From Ctenosaura bakeri (lineage: Eukaryota; Chordata; Lepidosauria; Squamata; Iguanidae), in assembly GCA_948474755.1 (NCBI GenBank), contig CAOLHI010000738.1, positions 310,001 to 374,000 on the forward strand: a DNA stretch of 64,000 bases, given 5' to 3'. The position numbers were made by a program, and so were the translations under genes. The notes under the pieces were generated by a model. It had not been told where the DNA came from. It saw only the letters and a program-made list of their open reading frames with translations, and searched no databases. Shown here one piece after another: positions 31,101-38,325 of the stretch (position 1 is its first letter; every line of letters starts with the position of its first letter).

Positions 31101-31808
31101 TATGAATACTTTGAGATAAGGTGTGCATTTGGAAATAACTCACCTTGGGAAGTGCAACTACTGGCAAAAAAAAAAAATGATTATGATGATCTCTTAAAAC
31201 TAGTGGCAGTTTTCTTTTAAGCCTGGAGCTAAAGAAGTACTTTATGTGAAACAATGTATTGGATCCAAATATAATCATACATAGTAAACTACTTGAGAGC
31301 CAGTGCGGTGTGGTGGTTTCAGCATTGGACAACCCTGGAGAACAGTGTTTGATTCTCTGCTCAGCCATGGAAACCCACTAGGTGACTGTGGGCACATCAC
31401 ACTCTCTCAGCCCCAGAAAACCCAGTGACAGATTTGCCATATCGTCACCATAAGTTGAAACAACTTGAAGGCACACAACAACAACAAGTAAACTAAATAT
31501 GATTGAATCTGGATCAAATCCAATGAAGTCAATAAACCTACTAAATATTAGTCAACCTGGATCAGAACTGATGAGTAGATGCTTTTGTTCGATTGGCTCT
31601 GAGTGATACAATAGATTCAGTAGCTTCTTATGCCCTCACTCATCTGGTTCTCAGTTATGACAACAAACAGTACCCTCTCTATTCTCTTTGTTTAGCATTT
31701 CAGTGTTCTGCTCGTGGAGGAAGGCTGAAGATTTTACTCCGACAGGATGGAAGAGTAGATATTGGTGGCCAAACAGTCATTGTGTTAGAAGGCTTTTTAA
31801 CCATTTGA
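6384..31808 (+). CDS. PBLD: PBLD, phenazine biosynthesis-like domain protein (complete, 9 coding exons)
   Basis: Coding exons: 6384-6467, 11483-11582, 12472-12570, 12661-12770, 12871-12900, 20481-20569, 22145-22323, 23483-23545, 31696-31808. All introns are GT/AG and every junction keeps phase. The total is 867 nt, so 288 residues plus stop, the length I recall for mammalian PBLD. The protein has the PhzF isomerase-like fold. Family active-site signatures are visible: NLSET with Glu46, CGHATL with Gly80-His81, and EDPVTGSAH with Asp227. Vertebrate PBLD (also MAWBP) is a cytosolic protein reported to bind MAWD and to dampen TGF-beta signalling; its substrate is not established. The start is the first in-frame ATG and opens the conserved N-terminal strand ending in [13 protein letters not shown]. 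The introns are unusually loaded with retrotransposons, but the exons show no damage. Confidence 0.96.
6468..8039 (+). other. PBLD intron 1, 5' part
   Basis: Non-coding. It contains an uninterrupted TA dinucleotide run at about 7162-7187. A 95-residue open frame at 7388-7675 has no exon borders and no similarity that I recognise. Confidence 0.5.
7162..7187. repeat. (TA)n microsatellite
   Basis: About 13 uninterrupted TA units in PBLD intron 1, likely length-polymorphic. Confidence 0.9.
8610..8830. repeat. degenerate TAGGCCTTT-rich block
   Basis: The word AGGCCTTT or a close variant recurs at irregular spacing (near 8618, 8660, 8683, 8708, 8717, 8807, 8815), mixed with C and G runs. It looks like a decayed minisatellite or a low-complexity part of the Ngaro 5' region. 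Confidence 0.45.
9050..9480 (+). pseudogene. Ngaro RNase H remnant
   Basis: The translation changes frame several times but keeps landmarks of the DIRS/Ngaro RNase H: a FNGISFW-like segment, then [13 protein letters not shown] (the Asp-containing first strand), then [15 protein letters not shown] (the Glu helix), then a CNKTAAVQI remnant where CDNxAVVQ is expected. The catalytic Asp of that last motif is replaced. Stops are frequent. Confidence 0.6.
9500..10040 (+). pseudogene. Ngaro tyrosine recombinase remnant
   Basis: A run reading [20 protein letters not shown] followed by LTAFF matches the conserved core of vertebrate Ngaro recombinases. Further on come an [13 protein letters not shown] segment and IIQSIGH, the region before the catalytic tyrosine. 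Several in-frame stops and frame changes exclude activity. Confidence 0.6.
10115..10680 (+). pseudogene. retrotransposon-borne SGNH hydrolase remnant
   Basis: Block I reads ICGHS (Ser near 10142), block III reads VIHLGDND (near 10290), and block V reads [13 protein letters not shown] (catalytic Asp near 10564, His near 10573). This is the spacing of a single-domain SGNH esterase of the kind carried by some Ngaro elements. Block V is in a different frame from blocks I-III, so at least one indel separates them. Host lipases of this fold are not expected inside an intron without exon borders. Confidence 0.65.
11483..11582 (+). CDS. PBLD: PBLD coding exon 2
   Basis: Acceptor ttccccaattag, donor gtaaga. 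It encodes the helix with NLSETAFI, which carries the family's catalytic Glu (residue 46 here). It ends one base into the Ser62 codon. Confidence 0.95.
12472..12570 (+). CDS. PBLD: PBLD coding exon 3
   Basis: Acceptor ttcttttcttag; the donor gtaatt is weak but in phase. It encodes [20 protein letters not shown], including the Gly-His pair of the active site. Confidence 0.95.
12661..12770 (+). CDS. PBLD: PBLD coding exon 4
   Basis: Acceptor ttttaaaaacag, donor gttaga. It encodes [15 protein letters not shown] through [10 protein letters not shown] and ends in phase 0. Only 90 bp separate it from exon 3. Confidence 0.95.
12871..12900 (+). CDS. PBLD: PBLD coding exon 5 (30-bp microexon)
   Basis: A T-rich tract and attcag precede 10 codons ([10 protein letters not shown]), followed by gtaaca. 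It matches the FHEVEDLIK position of the mammalian protein. Confidence 0.9.
12901..13462 (+). other. PBLD intron 5, before the DIRS insertion
   Basis: Non-coding, AT-rich. Nothing recognised before the DIRS end at 13463. Confidence 0.5.
13515..13648. repeat. DIRS copy A inverted terminal repeat (element 3' side)
   Basis: An exact reverse complement of 19378-19511. It is CpG-rich, including ctgcgcatgctcc. Confidence 0.9.
13703..13800. repeat. DIRS copy A internal complementary region
   Basis: 13703-13761 is the reverse complement of the element's outermost end at 13463-13521 (small differences). 13758-13795 is the reverse complement of the opposite end at about 19504-19537. The two halves meet at cctgttcttcttc, so the junction of a circularised element is encoded here. 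A consensus splice donor, CAG|GTAAGC, sits at 13744-13752 on the + strand, with its mirror at 13472-13480 on the - strand. Confidence 0.88.
13836..14880 (-). pseudogene. DIRS copy A tyrosine recombinase (one frameshift)
   Basis: The N-terminal SAM-like part ([20 protein letters not shown] and onward) is read in the frame ending at 14578. The catalytic part is read in another frame, 14504-13836. The switch falls near 14610-14625, just after the LSAIVAYQP segment, and is equivalent to one extra base. Catalytic landmarks are present: the first Arg in [16 protein letters not shown] for His-x-x-Arg, and HYRLD with the nucleophilic Tyr. The start of the frame overlaps the end of the RT/RNase H frame, as is usual in DIRS elements. 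Copy B reads through the same point without this shift, so it is particular to copy A. Confidence 0.8.
14850..16763 (-). CDS. DIRS copy A reverse transcriptase / RNase H
   Basis: One uninterrupted frame of about 637 residues. RT landmarks are [20 protein letters not shown], then the palm motif [11 protein letters not shown], and the catalytic box PYLDDWLL. RNase H landmarks follow: [26 protein letters not shown], and [16 protein letters not shown]. The C-terminal part contains [10 protein letters not shown] and [12 protein letters not shown], conserved in DIRS proteins. No Met codon opens the frame exactly; the annotated start is a GTG, and the protein may be made by fusion or frameshift from gag. 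Confidence 0.9.
   Translation of the reverse strand: MPGRTHQYPLFSLPSALGDRPTLARHLAEWQYVTTDSWVLSIVRLGYAIEFLNIPPRGVYYSTPSSPALLEEIQSLLQKGAIERLPQEAKTTGFFSRYFTVPKADGTLRPILDLRGVNYYIRPKRFKMVTIPSILPFLHRGDWFASIDLRDAYFHIAIRPQHRRYLRFAVDDTCYQYKVLPFELSTAPRVFTKCMAPVVSYLRTKGASVFPYLDDWLLVASCKQRLYHDVHMTLSLLTRLGLRVNPKKSHLEPARILDFIGATLDSTSARAYLPESRAQTLIRAAAHARTAPTLSARSVQQLLGYMAATTAVTYLARLRARPLQHWFVRIFDPLRDEQTLRLQLPGDVRSSLRWWQSRCNLMSGMPFQQPTPKVTVTTDASLYGWGAHCGDLRVRDRWTDDETALHINALELLAVWKALRAFRHAVAGRTVLILTDNTTAVCYINRQGGTHSTTLLDIALDLWEWCIRLHTHPVAVHLAGQENTTADALSRDTSSHHEWSLSGEALRLIRDRWGEPSIDLFATRENAKCRRFCSRAGHDRASIGDAFQLPWTGELLYAFPPFPLLGRTISKILADRADAILVAPYWPRQHWFAPLLQAARDDLLRLPPTPDLLSHSGGRVLHPDLPRLALHAWRISH
16765..19205 (-). 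pseudogene. DIRS copy A gag-like protein (several frame changes)
   Basis: It begins with Met at 19205 ([15 protein letters not shown]) and a Cys/His-rich motif CVSC...H..CLFC...H...CPIC that could bind zinc. A long Ser/Pro/Arg-rich, Lys-rich middle follows. The reading then moves between frames near 18,000, 17,850 and 17,380. The last part ([21 protein letters not shown] onward) ends at 16765, right beside the RT frame. Copies B and C share the zinc-like N-terminus and the AP/EDV segment, which supports reading these pieces as one protein. Whether the frame changes are real or sequencing indels cannot be judged here. Confidence 0.7.
19378..19511. repeat. DIRS copy A inverted terminal repeat (element 5' side)
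   Basis: A perfect 134-bp reverse complement of 13515-13648. It lies upstream of gag and presumably contains the element's promoter. Confidence 0.9.
19538..20480 (+). other. PBLD intron 5, after the DIRS insertion
   Basis: Non-coding. No repeat or exon recognised up to the acceptor ttttatcaccag before exon 6. Confidence 0.5.
20481..20569 (+). CDS. PBLD: PBLD coding exon 6
   Basis: It encodes [19 protein letters not shown] and ends two bases into an Arg codon; donor gtacat. It follows the 7.6-kb intron enlarged by the DIRS element. Confidence 0.94.
20570..22144 (+). other. PBLD intron 6
   Basis: About 20650-20775 starts gaatcatagaattgaagag and continues like a CR1/L3-type retroposon fragment (low confidence). 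The rest is unremarkable, with no exon-like frame. Confidence 0.35.
22145..22323 (+). CDS. PBLD: PBLD coding exon 7
   Basis: The longest coding exon, 179 nt. It encodes [17 protein letters not shown]-like [11 protein letters not shown] and SEDPVT, with the family's conserved Asp (residue 227). Donor gtatgt. Confidence 0.95.
22324..23482 (+). other. PBLD intron 7 with a diverged duplicated segment
   Basis: About 22500-22635 and 23180-23310 are diverged direct copies of the same sequence, sharing ctcactgat(g)aggct..., ggatggcta(g/a)ag, tacaccaa, and ggtgaacctcc. They are probably two copies of an unnamed dispersed repeat. Confidence 0.5.
23483..23545 (+). CDS. PBLD: PBLD coding exon 8
   Basis: Acceptor cttttaag, donor gtaaga. 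It encodes [20 protein letters not shown], the substrate-binding loop region after DPVTG. Confidence 0.94.
23546..24008 (+). other. PBLD intron 8, before the L1 insertion
   Basis: Non-coding, nothing recognised. It ends at the left copy of the L1 target-site duplication. Confidence 0.5.
24009..24024. repeat. L1 target-site duplication, left copy
   Basis: ctaaaaatgtaaatat, identical to 30621-30636. Confidence 0.92.
24722..26560 (-). pseudogene. L1 ORF2, C-terminal part (RT palm to Cys-rich domain)
   Basis: Open for about 612 residues. It contains [20 protein letters not shown] and the catalytic box SLFADDTLL, then the long basic C-terminal region, and near the end a Cys/His cluster (CWRGC...HMWWNC) typical of L1 ORF2. 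It continues the frame broken at about 26550. Confidence 0.92.
26542..27210 (-). pseudogene. L1 ORF2, N-terminal RT part
   Basis: It encodes the finger region with [14 protein letters not shown], then [14 protein letters not shown] and CGFIQGRQ. It ends at [10 protein letters not shown], where the next residue should be the catalytic Asp of RT motif A. A small deletion at about 26553-26556 removes that Asp and shifts the frame. Confidence 0.9.
27211..27292 (-). pseudogene. L1 ORF2 linker between the nested transposon and RT
   Basis: About 27 codons ([20 protein letters not shown]) that match the endonuclease-RT linker. They run to a frame break at a 10-base A run (27219-27228 on the complementary strand), equivalent to one base gained or lost. 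Confidence 0.75.
27295..27794. mobile_element. 500-bp TA-flanked DNA transposon nested in L1 ORF2
   Basis: The terminal inverted repeats are ctatatattcccatgtatagg at the left, and at the right (read on the other strand) ccgtatattcccatgtatag. TA dinucleotides flank both ends (27293-27294 and 27795-27796). If the insertion and one TA are ignored, the L1 ORF2 frame continues directly from VQKNLIY into LKREFF, which fixes the borders. A TA target suggests a Tc1/mariner-like mobiliser. No transposase is encoded. Internal copies of aaagttggg(g/a)g(t/c)cgtcttata at 27349 and 27743 are direct repeats. Confidence 0.85.
27797..28858 (-). pseudogene. L1 ORF2 endonuclease domain
   Basis: It starts [13 protein letters not shown] at 28858. 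Landmarks of the apurinic-type endonuclease are intact: Asn in LNVKGL, Glu in [29 protein letters not shown] and TDHALM. The frame stays open to the nested transposon at 27796. Catalytic residues look preserved although ORF2 as a whole is broken. Confidence 0.93.
28925..29180 (-). repeat. G-rich purine tract in the L1 inter-ORF spacer
   Basis: On the element's sense strand there are many runs of 3-5 G separated by 1-3 A (28925-29000, again 29150-29180), able in principle to form G-quadruplexes. An opposite run of 9 G lies near 29070. Confidence 0.7.
29329..30207 (-). CDS. L1 ORF1 protein
   Basis: The likely start is [14 protein letters not shown] at 30207 (292 residues); an in-frame Met at 30324 gives a longer form of 331 and is less typical. 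A coiled-coil heptad region (about residues 20-95) leads into the RNA-recognition-like domain, starting [11 protein letters not shown], and then the C-terminal domain with [11 protein letters not shown] and [12 protein letters not shown]. The C-terminal tail is Gly/Glu/Lys-rich. This is the nucleic-acid chaperone of L1 particles. The frame is intact. Confidence 0.92.
   Translation of the reverse strand: MATKPKAANGANEEMKTFIHKLITESNQTLVTTITSNIRGEMVQMQEKISQELKALDFKVDEIKKTQGDQQTKLAEHDNRISVLEKQIIQLQDQNRRNNVRIRGFAELPQQNQKSLKEEVLKWLKSIVPEILWEEHDIERIHRVSATKRGITPRDIIMRVANFNKKDDLMRAIRKNPGLLKYRDNTVEIYNDLCRETINWRREMKPCIIVLQRAGIRYTWGYPIFLKFQCAGKYHRINSLEQGLQLLRELKLIQQDEKEEQGVAGGVEEGAVGGATGGEEKKTSGDKRKDRG
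30208..30620 (-). promoter_or_regulatory. L1 5' leader / internal promoter region
   Basis: Non-coding sequence between the element's 5' end (next to the right target duplication) and ORF1. The outer end reads ggggggaggagccagctgtg on the sense strand. Promoter function is inferred from position. Confidence 0.6.
30621..30636. repeat. L1 target-site duplication, right copy
   Basis: ctaaaaatgtaaatat, an exact match to 24009-24024. Confidence 0.92.
30637..31282 (+). other. PBLD intron 8, between L1 and SINE
   Basis: Non-coding AT-rich intron sequence, nothing recognised. Confidence 0.5.
31292..31486 (+). mobile_element. tRNA-type SINE with ACA tail
   Basis: The head gagagccagtgcggtgtgg carries an A-box-like tRNA promoter; the B-box-like gtttgattct lies near 31348. 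The body ends cttgaaggcacacaacaac with an (ACA)n tail. The octa/nonamer agtaaacta is duplicated at 31283-31291 and 31487-31495, an exact target duplication. Such ACA-tailed SINEs are a squamate signature. It lies about 200 bp before the last PBLD exon. Confidence 0.85.
31696..31808 (+). CDS. PBLD: PBLD coding exon 9 with stop
   Basis: Acceptor ttctctttgtttag. It encodes [20 protein letters not shown] and [10 protein letters not shown], then TGA at 31806-31808. The mammalian end is ...VVLEGTLTA. Confidence 0.95.
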
Positions 31809-32466
31809 AGAAAACAAGAAACACTGTCCAGTTTTTTTAATCTGCTTGTTCACATAGTTGTTGATGTGGATGCAGAACATGGCTACTTAATTTGCAAGGC
31901 ATAATTTTCATAATTTGGAAACATGCATGTATAAATATACATTTAAATAGAATTATTCAAATACAAATGTGATTTTATTTGTTAGTAGTGAAAATGTTTG
32001 CAGGAATCCTGTTGGGGCCTTACACCTTCATAAGTGGACTTACATCTGCAGGAACTAGAATTGTGCAGTTGCATAATGTAATGTCCGTATCCAGTAGAGG
32101 GCTGCTGTTACATTTCTACATAGCAGAACTGGCAAAATGCCTGCTACTCAGTGGTGCATGATGAGCATCTGTGTGCAATGCACATCAGTGCCTAGTGTGC
32201 ATTGTGCAGTGATGTGTGTTGCACACTTGCCAGAGCCCCATAAACGCATCTTCGGAAGTCAGTAAAGGGATTTCTTAGCACCTGTACTACATAGTTAAGT
32301 AAAATTATGTAGACCATAAAAAATTCAGGCAAATCTTTCCAAATACTAATTAACTGAACATGAAGAAGATTTTATGTTTTGACAATGATTAGGAGGAATT
32401 TTGTTTAGTAATAATGAAATTTAAATACAAGATCATAATAAAATAATAAAATTGAATAGTCATCTA
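31809..32466 (+). other. probable PBLD 3'UTR
   Basis: Non-coding. Two overlapping AATAAA hexamers at 32437-32442 and 32445-32450 could end the transcript about 0.63 kb after the stop. No GT-rich element was checked. Confidence 0.4.
32437..32450 (+). terminator. candidate polyadenylation signals for PBLD
   Basis: Two AATAAA hexamers, 8 bases apart, in an AT-rich context downstream of the PBLD stop. Confidence 0.3.
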
Positions 32467-32670
32467 TTATAATTTATCTTTTCTTTTTTCATTAAAAACA
32501 TTCACTAAGTCCTGCCTGCTCAGGCCATATCCCTTGGCCATGCCATCCTTGAACACTTTCTTAACCTGAAAAGACACTGTGGAAATTTCCCACTTCTGAT
32601 TTAAAGATCTAGTGGTTCTGTGTGGTCTTCTAGTGGGTAAAGAAGGCATTTTGATTTTTGAATCTGACAA
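32467..32670 (-). other. unrecognised basic open frame, possible terminal exon or retrocopy
   Basis: 67 codons, Lys/Arg-rich, ending KRKDKL and TAA. A good acceptor-like site (gtgtcttttcag on the - strand) lies inside it, before the segment VKKVFKDGMAKGYGLSRQDLVNVFNEK, which has a natural-looking amino-acid mix. I do not recognise the family. It is on the opposite strand to PBLD and on the same strand as RUFY2, 5.5 kb beyond the RUFY2 stop. It may be chance. Confidence 0.2.
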
Positions 32671-32789
32671 TGCTTGGGAACAAACTCATACTGCATCAGG
32701 AGCAGCTATCTCAGGATGAAGTTCTGAACCAGCATCTTATATGGACAGTATGATTTTTGCCTGTTTTGAGGCAGACTAATCCACTCTAG

Positions 32790-32895
32790 TCTATATTTCA
32801 GAGGAAGGAACTGGCAAAACCAGCTCTTGAGTAGTCCTCGCCTAAGAAAATCCAGTTAAATTCAAGGGGTCACCAAAAGTTGACAGGTGATTTGA
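32790..32895 (-). mobile_element. SINE-like fragment
   Basis: On the - strand it reads ggtgaccccttgaatttaac and later ctggttttgccagttccttc, a combination recurring in squamate SINE 3' parts. Fragmentary and old. Confidence 0.35.
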
Positions 32896-35800
32896 AGACA
32901 CATAAACTCACACAGACTAGCTCCCAGAGTAATCCCTTGCCCTCCCTTGCCTTGCCAGGAATTTTTCTCAGGTTTGGTTGTTGTAGACTCATGCTTTAGT
33001 CCAGGACTGGGATAGATAGCCCTCGAAATCTTACAGTTCAACTTGCTGTGATGAGCATGCCCAATGGTGTTGCCCAGCAACATCTGGAGGTCTACATGTT
33101 CCCTATAGTTAGCTGAGTGATTAGGAAAAAAACATTTTGTATGTGGTTTCTCTCTACATTCCTCTCAGAAAAAGCCTTATGCCTCAATTATATTCCAGAG
33201 CCGTGCATCAAGACTCTGTACAAGAAAAGGCTACTAAATAACAAAGAGAACAGGGAAGACTAAAGACCAAAAATCAAAAGGTGTGAAGAAATAATGTGAT
33301 AAATAAGGAAAAAAGAGATGGCTATAATGAGGGATGTATAAGGGAGGGGCATTGCATGATAAGCATCCCTCCTTTATAGATCCCTCTTTAAAGAGAGTAG
33401 TAAAGAGCGGGAAGGAGATAATGACATGGTAGAAAGTTTTATGAAAGGAGCTGTATTTTCTCTTCATTGGCTCAGTTGTGAAGTCCTAAAGGATGCCAGT
33501 ACTTTTTAACTAAAGGACAGCAGCAGGAAAATTGTGTTCTTGGCCTTAAGGATCTGGTTTTAGGAGTTTTAAGGAGTCTCTTGGTATCTTGGGTCAAAGT
33601 TGCAAGAAGGGATAACAAATCATGTATCATCATCACAAAATGTTCTTTGATAATACAGTAATAGGACTGCTGTGACAAAGATGAGAAATGATTGGGTTTC
33701 AAAGGAAGAATGTGTAATATCAAGAATCTCTGGAGCCAAGTTGGCAGGCAGGATAGATCCAGTCTCACTGCAAAGTCCATTGTTAGGCGAGCACAGAACA
33801 GATTCATTTTTTACTTCCCATTCCAGCACTGCTAAAGTGCTGTGGACTTGGGATAGCAACCTAGTAAACAATCAATTCCACCCATCCCATATGGGGACTA
33901 CTGTGTCATTACTGCTCGTACATGAACTCTGATCAAAGAAAACGAGCATACCTGCTGCAAAGTTAATGTTCACCTTGTAAATAATAAGAGAGCAAATGTA
34001 ACTTCTGAAGAAATGTCAAAGTTATCAGTACTAATAATTTACCTAATGTGACTCATAAGGTCAACTGGCATAAATTGACTGTTATTTGATATGTCTTAAT
34101 TGCAGTTAGAGTGCATAAGGCTGACACACAACATTAATACTGGAATAAGCAAAGCAAACTGAAAATTGTTGAATATTTTATTTTTTTCCAAACCACAGAT
34201 TACAACTTTTTGTATTTCAAGTTACCAAAAAAAAAAAAAAAACCCACCCGCATGTTAAAGCATTATTACAAAACTGCATTAGTACATTTTATGTTTTGGC
34301 ACAGATGTACCAGAGATGTTGCAAGCCTGATTAGAAATAATACATTTTTTTTAGATGCAGGATGGTTTATGAACCTTTAATGGAAAAGAGATGAAACCAT
34401 CTCAGTTTCTAACAGTTAAGAATAGAGTAAATGTAACACCTGTCATTAAGATACTGTTTATGCAGCCTTTAGAAAAGTTCCCAGTCAAATCCAAGTGGGT
34501 AGTTATTACACCACATCTCCCTCCCCAAAGCTGATTATAAGCTGGAGAAGGAATGGTAGACTTTATTATAATGTGCTCTGAGAGTTTGAAATACCCTTAA
34601 ATTTCAGTAAAGCTGGATTTATAAATGCACATCAAAACTGTTATTTGATGGTCTTAATGACTTAACTATTAAATAATTCACTGTTGTGAACTACTACAAT
34701 ATATAGTAAGTTATTTCAACTGTAAGGTTTTATTGGCATTTGTTTTAAACTTGTCATTTTGGGAATGGAAGCAAAAGTTTTTCCACTGTATAACCAAGAC
34801 CTAGAGATTCACATCTCCATCTTTAATGTTTTTGTTGTTTGTTCTTCTGGTAATCTCCTTTATAACAACATTGAAACGAACTATATTTAAAGTGATGCAC
34901 TGCTGCAAGTATCATCTTGGGAAAAAAGTATCTGACAGATTTGCAAGCAGGCACTTCTCAGGTAGAAAACTGAGCTGGGTGCTGTAAATACACTGTAACA
35001 GAGTTTTTGGCATAAGAAAATACAGAGTCTATCTCTTCCTGCTGTTCCTAAGGGCGGAATATGTGAAAACAAGGGCTCTCCCTTTTAAATACTGTATAAA
35101 AGATAACAAGTGTAGTGGTTTCCAATGGGTTTAACAGTGGGTACAGTATTTCTGACCATTTTATCACATGGCCACAGATTTCCATTTCTGCAATATTTTA
35201 GAAGACTGATGAACTATCCCCTTGTGATTTATAGCTACTAAACTGAGGTCTGATTCTCTTATCTTCCAGGCTGTTTGAGGAGTAAGGAAGTGATTAGTTA
35301 CATAAGTTATCTGCACTGTTGGGATTTTTATATGATACACTCTATTTCTGATGGCAGTGAAGTATTCAAATGTCTACCACTATCCTGCCAGAGTTACTAG
35401 ATACGAACAAGTGTTCTATACTTTTACTAGCTAGATGACTGGCAGAAATTCAGCAGCTAAAACATTTGGGACAGGGGACAGTTTCTTATGTTGAATTTCT
35501 TCATGTCATGACAATAAAACATGGCAAGGAAATTAGTTCTGAGGAAGGACATTAGCAACCCCTCAAATAGCTACTATTATAGTTCTCATAAAGTTAAAGT
35601 ACAAAGGGTGCCATCTCTTCTTATCACAGTCCACCTTTTCAGACTATCAAATCCAAGATTAGGCACAGTGGTTCTAGGCAGACATTTTTTACTTTTAAAA
35701 TGAAACAAAGGATCAAATAGAAGCTAAATTATGAGAAAACATTTCCTCCAATCCTTCTAGATCAGATGAGCAAGTAAAATGAAATGTCACAAATAACCCA

Positions 35801-38181
35801 GTCATTACAATTTTTTGTATTAAAGAGTTTTTACTGTGCTTTGCAGTCTAACAGGGCAATTCCTGTGCTCATGAAAATATGTGGTTTCCTTATACATTTA
35901 GTAAGAATGGAAATACCAAGTGCAAAACTGGCTCACTAGAGGCTGGACTGCAATCTCATCAGCCTTAGCCAATTATGAAAGATAACAGAAATTCAATATG
36001 ATCTAACAACAGTTGCCTACCCTAGCGTACATGATGTACCCCTACACTAAAGTACTGGGTGGAAATCATAATGACATTACACTGCTGTTTCCAGTCCTCT
36101 GTATGGACTGGCTCTGCTGGCAAAGGCTGCTGTGATTTGCAGTGCAGCAATATCAGAGGGTTGTTTGATTCTTACCTCTGATGTCCAGGTTAAAAACTCT
36201 GAAATGAGACTGTATATCTGCAGTTTTCAGAGTGTCAGAGTTGGTAAAAGTTGCTTTTTTAAAACTACAAATCCCAAAATCTCTCATCTAACATGTCCAG
36301 TGATAGATCTCTTAAGCCGCAGTAATAATTCTGGGAGCTGCAGCCAAATGGCAATGTTTCCAAGCCCTGATTACAGAGCATGTACATAAAAGCTACATAA
36401 CAATAATAAAAATGTTTGACCAGACTTGTTTCTAAAATAATTACTAAAAGTGGTATTTATTCTGTAAGTATTCTTAAGCATTAGCATGTAGAAATGGATG
36501 TACTCTATCATTGAAACTTCAGTAATTCAGCTCTCTGTTACCATTGTTATTCTGCATATGTCATTTCCACACAATCTACCCCAAGGCACCATAACAACAT
36601 ACATACATACATATATATATGATTGTATAAGATGTTACTCAGGATGTCCAAGTACATCATATCTATTGTCATGGATAGAAAAAAAATAGGCATTCATTAG
36701 AGTTAATGTCCTTTAACTAATCATACAAAGTCCCCTTATATTGTATTAGTTATTTAATAGATTTCATCATTGCTGAATTACTGCATATTGGGGGAAGGTA
36801 GTTTAGAATTAGATTCTAACTGGATGTAAATTTAGGGCATGCTTTCTAACATGTTTTCACACCTCAGAGCCCCCAAAAAGAGGGGACATAAAAATGTTAT
36901 GTACATTCCATCTTCTCCTCAGAGTATTCTTACCACACTCCCCTCTTAGCTGGCCTTCCTTCTTAGTCACTCTCCTGTATTCATTAAGCAACTCCAACTG
37001 TTCTGCTCTGGCAGTGTTCTGATAGATCTCCAAGACAAAGTCCAATAGTTTCTAGCTATTCAATATGCTACTCCAACTGCTTGAACCTCCTCATCAAGTT
37101 AAAACACCCTCTTTCCCATATCAGCCACCACATGGATGCCAAAGAGGCTGGGATCTCTAGCCAGGACCCTATGTGGGTACAATGTTACGCTAACAGTCCT
37201 TTACGCTAGTATTGAAATTTTTTGGGCTCACACAGAGCAACTGAGTGGCGGCAGCTGAAATGCAATAGGAAAAAGAGGCTGCAGGCTCCAAGCCACCTCT
37301 TCTCACTGGGCCAGAGAGTCCATGGAGCTGCGGCAGTATGGGCAGGGTGGGTTACAGAATTGCCTATGCCACTGGAGAAGTAATAGTCCATACCATCCAC
37401 TAGATACTGCCTCACCTCAGTGGGCTTCCCAGAAGGCAGGCGTCCAAGAAATAGACAACTTGGAGCAGCAGCTTCCTCCTACAGTTGCAATGACCTTTTT
37501 TGTTTGTTTTATTCTTGCCACCACTGTCACTTTCTCTAACACTATTGGAGTAACCACATCAGTGGAAAATACAGAATCCTAGTCTGTTAGATTTCTTTAG
37601 ATATTTGTAGCAGGGAGATTATTTTTCCCCCATCAAAGCAAACTAAATTCTGTCTCTGGTAAAAGTGTTTGACTGGGATCCATTTGCTTACATTATTATC
37701 TGCTCAATTAATTTTGTCTCCACTTGATGCAATTCAAAGATTGGGTAGTGGGCATAACAGTGTACCTCAGTATGCAAGCCTGTTTAGCTCCTTGCTGACT
37801 TCTAGGCTTCCTTGGCCACAACCAACTTGTTCCCAAGTTAAGAACTTGTTAAAGATAAAGTGATAATGCAAAATTCTACAGATTTCATAATGGAATGGTT
37901 CAGCTGAATAATAAATGTTCCTGCCTACATTCTTAAAGATGGATGATAAAATATGTTGCACAAGCAGATGTATATCCATCACTGCATTAGCACAACCTCA
38001 CAAAACTTGTCATCATGCTGGTACTGCAGGAATATATCACAATGGCACAAAAATTCAGGAATGCGTATTCAAATGTTTTAGACAATACAAATACTGTACT
38101 GTTGCAGAAGTATGTATAGCAACACTAGGGTACTCATCCTAGTTGTGAAGCGACAGTTCATAAACCTTCTTTGAATGACCC
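32896..38181. other. convergent intergenic region / RUFY2 3'UTR
   Basis: The tails of PBLD (+) and RUFY2 (-) meet here. The part next to 38181 is presumably RUFY2 3'UTR, but its end cannot be fixed, because several AATAAA signals occur on the - strand (for example 37508-37513 and 34177-34182). A short catacata/tata microsatellite lies near 36599-36620 and a 17-A run near 34222. No HNRNPH3-like RNA-binding exon was seen. Confidence 0.4.
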
Positions 38182-38325
38182 TCATGGCACATTGGAAGAA
38201 CACCTCTGTATGAGCAGTGCATGACAAGAATCGCAGACTCGTACAGGCTTGGGCGAAGATGGCAAAGGCAGTTCGTTGTCTGAGCAGGCATTGCAGAAAA
38301 TTTCACCACAGTTCCTACAGTGATG
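38182..38325 (-). CDS. RUFY2: RUFY2 last exon (FYVE C-terminal part, stop)
   Basis: Acceptor ttttttaag. It begins [18 protein letters not shown], contains [11 protein letters not shown] and ends CSSNVP with TGA. It supplies six of the eight zinc-binding cysteines. Confidence 0.96.
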   Translation of the reverse strand, partial: HHCRNCGEIFCNACSDNELPLPSSPKPVRVCDSCHALLIQRCSSNVP

